NCBI GenBank assembly: GCA_023380695.1
Contig: JAMCRT010000011.1
Coordinates: 1 to 11,613, forward strand
Reading direction: 5' to 3'
Origin: Patescibacteria group bacterium
GTDB taxonomy: Bacteria; Patescibacteriota; Dojkabacteria; JAKAPS01; JAJZLI01
DNA length: 11,613 nt
Part shown: positions 1-5,015 of the stretch, one piece after another
Layout of the letters: every line of letters begins with the position of its first letter
How positions within the stretch are numbered: position 1 is the stretch's first letter
Notes under the pieces: model-generated
The model's database searches: none
What the model was told of the DNA's origin: nothing
The model's input: the letters and a program-made list of their open reading frames with translations, nothing else
Program-made: the position numbers and the translations under genes

Positions 1-88
1 AGATCTTTAGCAATAAAGTGAGGTGAATTTATGAAATATTGTTTGTTTAATTTATCTTTCACTGATTTACAATAGTATATATAAAATG

Positions 89-117
89 TTGATTTTTTAC
101 AAAAAATTATCTATTAT
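89..117 (+). promoter_or_regulatory. Sigma70-type promoter for the lysozyme-like gene
   Basis: A TTGATT box (89-94) and a TATTAT box (112-117) are separated by exactly 17 bases. The -10 ends nine bases before the ATG at 127, so a start site 7-10 bases downstream would fall at about 124-127 and leave little or no 5' leader. No Shine-Dalgarno-like sequence precedes the ATG. The boxes are seen directly; leaderless initiation is inference. Confidence 0.55.
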
Positions 118-126
118 AGTAATAAT

Positions 127-885
127 ATGAACTTCCTTCAAAAGGATGGTGATCTATCGAAGTATCTAAATAATAGGCATCATATAGATTCTTTAAACAA
201 AATATCAAAGAAAAGATCTATTACTTATGTAGTGATCATCCTATCTTTTATATTAGTTGCTTTTTCTTTTATTTATCAATTTCCAATAAAATTCATATCG
301 GGAATTGAAGGCAGTGTGCTTGCAAATAATGTAAGTGCAGTAAATGTAAAAGTAATAAAAAATGTAACAATGGCTAATTTAAATAAAATAGCAGGAGTTC
401 ATTTGATTAATCCAAATTTAAAGAAGGCTACTATTTTAGCTGAAGTTACTCCAAAACAAAAAAACTTGGTGGGATCTTCTGTTGGATCTACTGTAAATAT
501 ATCTGCTGGACTTTTGCAAAGATTTTTAGTTGCACATGGATCTCCAATGGCGCCATTTGCAGGAGATTTTATTTCTGCAGCTCATAGGTATGGAGTGAAT
601 TGGAGATTAATCGTTGCTATATCTGGTGTTGAATCAGGATTTGGAAGAGTAATTCCTGAAAGTAGTAGTGGAGTACTCTCATATAATGCATGGGGATGGA
701 CCGGTGGAAATGGTACCTTTAATGGCTTTGCTAATTTTTCGTCATGGAGTAGTGCTATATATGCTATAACTAGTGGTATAGCTCATTCATATGGTAATCA
801 GTCTCCATTTGTAATGCAACCTGTATATGATCCTCCAAACCCCCAATGGTCATATGAGGTGCAAAGTTATATGAATCAATTATAA
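127..885 (+). CDS. Membrane-anchored lysozyme-fold (glucosaminidase/lytic transglycosylase-like) protein
   Basis: A 252-residue protein with a basic cytoplasmic N-terminus (1-30), one membrane segment (about 31-53), a linker of about 80 residues and a C-terminal lysozyme-like domain (about 140-252). The domain carries YGVNWRL, ISGVESGFG with a likely catalytic Glu at residue 169, SYNAWGW, and VYDPPNPQW near the end. This combination resembles, from memory, a peptidoglycan-hydrolase-like family widespread in Candidate Phyla Radiation bacteria. The expected role is cutting or remodelling peptidoglycan outside the membrane, perhaps during growth or attachment to a host cell; substrate and activity are not shown by the sequence. 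The start is supported by the promoter just upstream and the N-terminal anchor. An insertion (ESSSGVL) sits between the usual IP and SYNAWGW elements. tRNA-Leu follows 52 bases downstream with its own -10. Confidence 0.8.
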   Translation: MNFLQKDGDLSKYLNNRHHIDSLNKISKKRSITYVVIILSFILVAFSFIYQFPIKFISGIEGSVLANNVSAVNVKVIKNVTMANLNKIAGVHLINPNLKKATILAEVTPKQKNLVGSSVGSTVNISAGLLQRFLVAHGSPMAPFAGDFISAAHRYGVNWRLIVAISGVESGFGRVIPESSSGVLSYNAWGWTGGNGTFNGFANFSSWSSAIYAITSGIAHSYGNQSPFVMQPVYDPPNPQWSYEVQSYMNQL

Positions 886-918
886 TAGTTTAAATTTTAT
901 ACTTTTGTGTTATTATTA

Positions 919-924
919 TATAAT
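919..924 (+). promoter_or_regulatory. -10 element of tRNA-Leu
   Basis: A perfect TATAAT lies 13 bases before the mature tRNA 5' end, which fits a short leader removed by RNase P. No good -35 box is found at 16-18 bases upstream; TTATAC at 897-902 is the nearest candidate and is poor. Confidence 0.45.
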
Positions 925-937
925 CCTTTTAGATTAA

Positions 938-1021
938 GCCTGGGTGGTGGAATTGGTAGACACGCTAGCCTTAGGAGCTAGTGCTATAAAAAGCATGAAG
1001 GTTCGAGTCCTTTCTCAGGCA
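938..1021 (+). tRNA. tRNA-Leu, anticodon UAG
   Basis: A class II tRNA. The acceptor GCCTGGG (938-944) pairs with CTCAGGC (1014-1020) with one G-T pair, and A1021 is the discriminator expected for leucine. The anticodon stem CTAGC/GCTAG closes the loop CTTAGGA, giving anticodon TAG. The long variable arm forms TGCT/AGCA, and the T arm has the loop TTCGAGT. CCA is not encoded, so a CCA-adding enzyme must finish the end. The last seven bases overlap the 3' end of the minus-strand cupin gene. Confidence 0.96.
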
Positions 1022-1842
1022 AATTTTTCCCAATCTACTGATTCAGGGTTATTGAGCCAATCATATTTTTTAGGATCTGATGTGAATGAATTATATAAAG
1101 GAATTTTTGGCTCTAATAAATTTGAATATGGCCATTTTTTGACTTGTTTAATTTTTGCGTTTGTTTTATAGTTTGGATTTTGAACAAATACTTGTTTGGC
1201 ATTTTTTTTGATTATATAATATGCAGCTCCTTTATATTTTAAAATATGTTGGTATAGGGGGCGGGCTTTTACAGATTTTAGAGTTGTATAAACTAGTGCT
1301 GTTGATTTTTGATTGATAATAGTTCTTCCATAATTTGGTGGAATCAGTAATGAATTACCTTTATTTAATTTGATAATATAGACATTTGTAATTGATGAAA
1401 AATCAGATATATCTTCAATATTTTGTCCTAAAGCAAATTTTTTACTAATCATTTTAGGCTTTTGAAGTAGTATAAATGCTGTTCCATGTAGTATTTCTAT
1501 GATTTCTGGTGCAGAATAGTAATTGCTATTTAATAAATCATAATAATGTCCATATGTTTTCATGAATTCTATACCTACATAATTTCCCGACATTATTGTA
1601 ATATCATGTCTGATATTGTTTTCTTTGAATATATCTTCATGTAGCTTTTTATATATATGACAATATTCTGTATAGAATAGACTTGGATATAAAAGTTTAC
1701 TATTTAAAATGACATTTTTCATTTCATGCAGTGATCTATCCAAAATCTTGTATGTTATTATGTCATCTTGACACAGTATTCTACTTTCAGTATCTGTACA
1801 TTGTACTTTTATACCATTAATTGTTTTTAATTGAATTATCAT
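1015..1842 (-). CDS. Cupin-type glucose-6-phosphate isomerase homologue, metal site altered
   Basis: A 275-residue protein resembling the cupin phosphoglucose isomerases first known from archaea, which interconvert glucose-6-phosphate and fructose-6-phosphate using a bound metal. Recognisable blocks are KTYGHYY (95-101), PEIIEILHGTAFILLQKP (112-129), LLIPPNYGRTIIN (165-177) and GAAYYII (205-211). In the Pyrococcus enzyme the ligands are two His of GHxH, a Glu, and a His after PPxxxH. Here H99 and E113 remain, but the second His is Y101 and the last is R173, so metal binding may be weakened or lost. It may be an inactive or repurposed sugar-phosphate binder. It overlaps the upstream AI-2E gene by 26 bases and is probably co-transcribed with it. 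The TGA stop and last Ala codon are formed by the complement of the tRNA-Leu acceptor. Confidence 0.75.
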   Translation of the reverse strand: MIIQLKTINGIKVQCTDTESRILCQDDIITYKILDRSLHEMKNVILNSKLLYPSLFYTEYCHIYKKLHEDIFKENNIRHDITIMSGNYVGIEFMKTYGHYYDLLNSNYYSAPEIIEILHGTAFILLQKPKMISKKFALGQNIEDISDFSSITNVYIIKLNKGNSLLIPPNYGRTIINQKSTALVYTTLKSVKARPLYQHILKYKGAAYYIIKKNAKQVFVQNPNYKTNAKIKQVKKWPYSNLLEPKIPLYNSFTSDPKKYDWLNNPESVDWEKFA

Positions 1843-2869
1843 ATTTTACTTCCCATACATCATAGATTATAAGTTGAAGAACTGTAATAAATGGTATTGT
1901 AATTAATGCTCCTAGTATACCACCAAGAGACGATCCTATGAATATTCCTATTATTATAATGAGAGGATTAATCCCAACTACCTTATGCATTACTTTAGGT
2001 GCAATAAGATTAGATTCAAATTGTTGTATAAGTATGACTGCAATAATTGAAAAAACAAATAACCCTGGATTTACAAAAAGTACAGCAATCACAGATACTG
2101 TTCCAGCAATAATAGGGCCTATAAACGGTATTACTTCACAAAATGCTGCAAATAATGCTACGGGAAGTGCAAATGGAATTCCTAAAATAGTTAAATAAAG
2201 CCAAAATAAGAATCCTATTATTAAACTAATAATCATCTGACCTCTAAACCATACACCTAACTGATTTTCTACTTTATACATTATTTTCATTATTTTATTT
2301 TTATTTTTTGAAGGAATTATATTTGATAGTGAATTATAAAAATGTTCTTTGTATATCAGCATATATATTGTCAGTACTACAATAAATATTATATATGCGA
2401 CAAATGTAAGAATAGATAATGCAGTCTGAGATACCTTTGAAAAACCAGAGAAAAATGCTGCTTTTATATTTGTAAATATATAATTATAAACACTGGAGTT
2501 AATAGCTTGAGATTTAAGATGGTAATTTTTTGTGTGTACAAATGGGAGAGTTGATGCAATATTTCCAGGAAGATTTTTCAGTGTATCTATTAATGTATGC
2601 ATTTGCCCAATAATTGGATTTACTATTATAAAAATGATACCAGAAATGACAACTAATATAATTAACATATTTAAAAGTACTGCTATTCCTCTTATCACAT
2701 TTCGTTTTTCAAACCATATAACAGATGGTTCGATAGCAGACATTAATATAAAGGCTAGAAAGATTAGTATGAACAAAATAGCAATTTTCAATATTATATA
2801 AATCATTACTATTATTGCAAGTACTGTAAATATCGTTTTAGTTGATATTTCTATTGTTTGACTTTTCAT
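1817..2869 (-). CDS. AI-2E family transporter (PerM/YdiK-like membrane protein)
   Basis: A 350-residue multi-pass membrane protein of the usual length for the AI-2E/PerM family (PF01594). An N-terminal hydrophobic pair (about 12-45) is followed by a segment at 60-87, an amphipathic middle region, and a conserved C-terminal half: CEVIPFIGPIIAG (about 243-255), then QQFESNLIAPKVMHKVVGINPL and a glycine-rich IGSSLGGILGALITIP. Family members have been linked to autoinducer-2 export, ion/proton antiport and general efflux; the substrate here cannot be told. It is the first gene of a minus-strand pair with the cupin isomerase homologue. A possible -10 (TATACA on the minus strand, 2907-2912) would give a leader of about 35 bases; its -35 is weak. 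No clear ribosome binding site precedes the ATG. Confidence 0.88.
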   Translation of the reverse strand: MKSQTIEISTKTIFTVLAIIVMIYIILKIAILFILIFLAFILMSAIEPSVIWFEKRNVIRGIAVLLNMLIILVVISGIIFIIVNPIIGQMHTLIDTLKNLPGNIASTLPFVHTKNYHLKSQAINSSVYNYIFTNIKAAFFSGFSKVSQTALSILTFVAYIIFIVVLTIYMLIYKEHFYNSLSNIIPSKNKNKIMKIMYKVENQLGVWFRGQMIISLIIGFLFWLYLTILGIPFALPVALFAAFCEVIPFIGPIIAGTVSVIAVLFVNPGLFVFSIIAVILIQQFESNLIAPKVMHKVVGINPLIIIIGIFIGSSLGGILGALITIPFITVLQLIIYDVWEVKYDNSIKNN

Positions 2870-3019
2870 GTATTATTTCATCTTCATTAGGAAGAATTTA
2901 ATTCATTGTATACTAAAAGTTTCCAAAACTCAAATTTATATATAAGTTCTATATATTTAGTATCTTTGACAATAAAATTTATAGATAATAAGTGTACTCT
3001 AATTACATCAAATATGAAT

Positions 3020-3048
3020 TTGCAAAAAATATGTTCATCTGTTATATT
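3020..3048 (+). promoter_or_regulatory. Promoter of tRNA-Glu
   Basis: TTGCAA (3020-3025) and TATATT (3043-3048) are spaced by exactly 17 bases, and the -10 ends 14 bases before the mature tRNA. The same -35 variant (TTGCA-) and spacing occur at the beta-propeller gene promoter. The rest of the 193-base gap between the AI-2E gene and this tRNA is AT-rich and shows nothing else I can support. Confidence 0.6.
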
Positions 3049-3062
3049 TTCCTTACTTTAGT

Positions 3063-3136
3063 GGCCTCGTCGTCTAGTGGTTTAGGATATCAGGTTTTCA
3101 TCCTGGGGATCGCGGGTTCGAATCCCGCCGAGGTCA
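3063..3136 (+). tRNA. tRNA-Glu, anticodon UUC
   Basis: The acceptor GGCCTCG (3063-3069) pairs with CGAGGTC (3129-3135) with one G-T pair, and A3136 is the discriminator. The anticodon stem TCAGG/CCTGG closes the loop TTTTCAT, giving anticodon TTC. The T stem GCGGG/CCCGC (3112-3128) encloses TTCGAAT. CCA is not encoded. The gene is far more GC-rich than its surroundings, as expected for a structural RNA. The Nudix gene begins about 33 bases downstream on the same strand, so both may share one transcript. Confidence 0.96.
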
Positions 3137-3169
3137 TGATTTTCTAAAATATAAAAAGTAATTTAACAT

Positions 3170-3642
3170 ATGATAATAAAGAATATAGTTTAGAATATCA
3201 TGATTGTGATGATTTTTATTCACTTCCTTATGATAAATGTAGTCAAATATATGGAGTTTGTTTTTATAAGGAAAGAATTGTAATAGGATTTGGAACATCT
3301 TGGTCATTAATAGGTGGAACAATAGAAAGAGGTGAAAAAGAAGATATAAATAATACTCTCATAAGAGAAATACAAGAAGAATCTAATATGAAAGTTTTAG
3401 TATCTTATCCAATAGGATATCAGATAGTTACAGATAATTTAGGAAATTCCATATATCAATTAAGATCTGTAGCAAAAGTTGAGCCAATCGGAAAATTTGA
3501 AAAAGATCCAGATAATGATATAAAAAAGATAAAACTAATAGAACCTAGTGAATATAATAAATATTTTGATTGGGGTGAAATTGGAGAAAGAATAATCCAA
3601 AGAGCTATAGAATTAAAACAGCAATATAATATATATTGTTGA
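3170..3642 (+). CDS. Nudix hydrolase with an apparent frame break at codon 4
   Basis: The frame running from the TAA at 3145 to the stop at 3640-3642 encodes an almost complete Nudix domain: VYGVCF-like strand (IYGVCFYKERIVIGFG, from about 3247), GGTIERGE (3313-3336) and REIQEESNM (3364-3390). This is the magnesium-binding Nudix box (Gx5E...REUxEE), with two extra residues between GE and RE. The enzymes hydrolyse nucleoside diphosphates linked to another group; the substrate here is unknown. No ATG, GTG or TTG lies in frame before 3388, and starting at 3388 would discard nearly the whole catalytic motif. An ATG at 3170 is in the next frame; adding one A to the AAA run at 3178-3180 gives M-I-I-K-E-Y-S-L-E-Y and joins the frames. 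A sequencing or assembly slip, a real inactivating deletion, frameshifting or a non-standard start codon are all possible. About 157 residues if repaired. Confidence 0.7.
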
Positions 3643-3669
3643 ATATTATATTTAATAATATATTTTTTT
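3643..3669 (+). terminator. Possible AT-only intrinsic terminator after the Nudix gene
   Basis: ATATTAT (3643-3649) and ATAATAT (3655-3661) form a perfect 7-bp inverted repeat around a 5-base loop, followed by A and seven T (3663-3669). It begins one base after the Nudix stop. The layout is that of an intrinsic terminator, but the stem has no G-C pair and such runs arise easily in this composition. Confidence 0.35.
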
Positions 3670-3711
3670 CTTTATAATCTATGATACAATTTTAGATATT
3701 ATATTATTAAA

Positions 3712-4401
3712 ATGTTATCTTCTGGATTAGAAAAATTAATAATACTTTTTTTTATTGCATTTATACCTACTATTATATCTGTAATTCTATATTTGTCTCC
3801 TAAAAAAGCATCTAGGTTATCATCGGAAAAATGGGTAAAGGCAATCAATTCAGCACTATTTAATAGTTCTTTAGTTTTAACTGTTGGAGGATGGTTATCA
3901 TTTGTATTACAAAATTACATATATTTTGTAATAGCTTTACTTATAGGAGGATTTAGTTTCCTAGGAGATTTATGGTCATATTTTTTTAAGATTAAACCCA
4001 TTATTGACAAAAATGCTAAAGTGGAAGAATTTATTCTGGATCATTATGACTATATTATAGAGATCTATAAAAGTACAAAATCCTTTGATGAGTTTTCAGA
4101 AATTATTAAAAAAAGTTTACATATACCAAATGAAGTTATATTTAATATATATAAAAATTTCAAAGACTTCTCAAAAGAAGAAGGAGAATCACAAAAGTCA
4201 TCTAAAGAATATGAAAGTGATGTTGATAGAGCATATAAACTTTTGGGTATTAAAAGAAATTCAACTTCAATAGAAATTAGAAAAGCATTTAGAGAAAAAG
4301 CAAGATCACTACATCCAGATTTTACTCAAAGCAATGATGATAGTGGTTTTAAAGAATTAAATAATGCATATCAGTTATTAATGAAAATATCTTCAGATTA
4401 A
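3712..4401 (+). CDS. Membrane-tethered J-domain protein (DnaJ-like co-chaperone)
   Basis: A 229-residue protein with two or three N-terminal membrane segments (about 9-29, 47-66 and 68-91), a charged linker (95-170) and a C-terminal J domain (about 172-229). The J domain contains AYKLLGI, the helix II/III signature HPD (201-203) and ELNNAYQLLM. J domains stimulate the ATPase of DnaK/Hsp70; placing one at the membrane usually recruits Hsp70 to a particular site or substrate. There is no zinc-finger or substrate-binding DnaJ region, so this is a type III J protein, and no dnaK is nearby. The J domain is expected in the cytoplasm. A TATTAT box at 3697-3702 sits nine bases before the ATG, so the message may be leaderless. 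The stop overlaps the convergent flavoprotein gene by nine bases. Residues 39-46 are encoded by one arm of a 23-bp inverted repeat. Confidence 0.85.
   Translation: MLSSGLEKLIILFFIAFIPTIISVILYLSPKKASRLSSEKWVKAINSALFNSSLVLTVGGWLSFVLQNYIYFVIALLIGGFSFLGDLWSYFFKIKPIIDKNAKVEEFILDHYDYIIEIYKSTKSFDEFSEIIKKSLHIPNEVIFNIYKNFKDFSKEEGESQKSSKEYESDVDRAYKLLGIKRNSTSIEIRKAFREKARSLHPDFTQSNDDSGFKELNNAYQLLMKISSD
3826..3848 (+). repeat. 23-bp inverted repeat, left arm
   Basis: This arm, from GAAAAATGGG to GGCAATCAA, is identical on the opposite strand to 4415-4437. It lies in the J-domain gene and encodes EKWVKAIN in frame (residues 39-46). The similarity ends sharply on both sides of the 23 bases. Confidence 0.9.
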
Positions 4402-4959
4402 ATCTTTAATTTGGTTGATTGCCTTTACCCATTTTTCAAAATTGTTTACGAATTCATCTATTATATCTTTAGTTTTTGAATCTATGAGTTTATTATTGTT
4501 GTCAAATTTATCTTTTGAAAATGTTATTAACACTTCTGGTTTGTTCATTACAAAAGCATTAAGAAAAGTACATACTTGTCTTATATGTGATTGTGATCTT
4601 ACTGTTCCCATTGCACCACTTGATGCACCTATTAGACCCATTGGTTTTTTAGAAAATACATTTTCTGTATATGGTCTTGATCCCCAATCAATTGCATTTT
4701 TCAGTAGACCTGGTATTGAATAATTATATTCTGGTGTGATTATTAATACACCATCAGAGTCTTTTATTGTATTTCTTAATTTCAATACTGAATCTGTGGG
4801 GTTTGATTCCATATCTTCATTAAATAATGGTAAGTTTATGTCTATAATGGAAATATCTAGTGTATCTTTGGATATTTCCATTACATAATTTAGAAGACTT
4901 TTATTGAATGAGTCTTTCCTTAAGCTTCCTAAAAGAGTTGCAATTTTTAATTTGTCCAT
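4393..4959 (-). CDS. NADPH-dependent FMN reductase-like flavoprotein
   Basis: A 188-residue flavodoxin-fold protein of the NADPH-dependent FMN reductase family (PF03358), of usual length. GSLRKDSFN (11-19) is the phosphate-binding loop for FMN, PEYNYSIPGLLKNAIDW (76-92) is the family's most conserved block, and IGASSGAMGTVRSQ is the third flavin-contacting loop. Members reduce FMN, quinones, azo dyes or chromate with NAD(P)H in the cytoplasm, often in redox defence; the substrate here is open. I chose the ATG at 4957-4959 because it puts the first beta strand (KIATLLGS) at the N-terminus as in relatives. An in-frame ATG at 5011-5013 would add 18 basic residues and almost touch the divergent aminopeptidase start, leaving no room for its promoter. 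The C-terminal EKWVKAIN is encoded by the 23-bp inverted repeat shared with the J-domain gene. It converges on that gene with a nine-base overlap. Confidence 0.85.
   Translation of the reverse strand: MDKLKIATLLGSLRKDSFNKSLLNYVMEISKDTLDISIIDINLPLFNEDMESNPTDSVLKLRNTIKDSDGVLIITPEYNYSIPGLLKNAIDWGSRPYTENVFSKKPMGLIGASSGAMGTVRSQSHIRQVCTFLNAFVMNKPEVLITFSKDKFDNNNKLIDSKTKDIIDEFVNNFEKWVKAINQIKDLI
4415..4437 (-). repeat. 23-bp inverted repeat, right arm
   Basis: The reverse complement of 3826-3848, 566 bases away, located in the last codons of the flavoprotein gene, where it also encodes EKWVKAIN in frame. Both copies use the same codons except that the final Asn is AAC here and AAT in the left arm, one base beyond the repeat. 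Confidence 0.9.
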
Positions 4960-5015
4960 ATTTTTAAATAAACTAAATTTAATTCTTTTTATATATTTGA
5001 TAATATCATACATGT

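Noticed and set aside
1..30. Possible 3' end of an upstream gene (frames ending at TGA 19-21 or 22-24)
   Set aside because: Only six or seven codons are visible and neither frame can be distinguished from noncoding sequence.
31..75. A 14-codon ORF (MKYCLFNLSFTDLQ) preceded by AGGTGA at a good ribosome-binding distance
   Set aside because: Too short to support as a gene, with no family, no regulatory hairpin or codon run suggesting a leader peptide, and a sigma70 promoter for the next gene lies downstream of it.
944..1171. Plus-strand ORF of 75 codons through tRNA-Leu
   Set aside because: It is the tRNA read as protein, continuing antisense to the cupin gene.
2966..2991. Perfect TTGACA with TAATAA downstream, as an extra plus-strand promoter
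   Set aside because: The spacing is only 14 bases and no TATAAT-like box lies at 16-18; the TTGCAA-17-TATATT pair nearer tRNA-Glu is better.
3134..3322. Minus-strand ORF of 62 codons
   Set aside because: It is antisense to the Nudix domain, whose motifs are clear on the plus strand.
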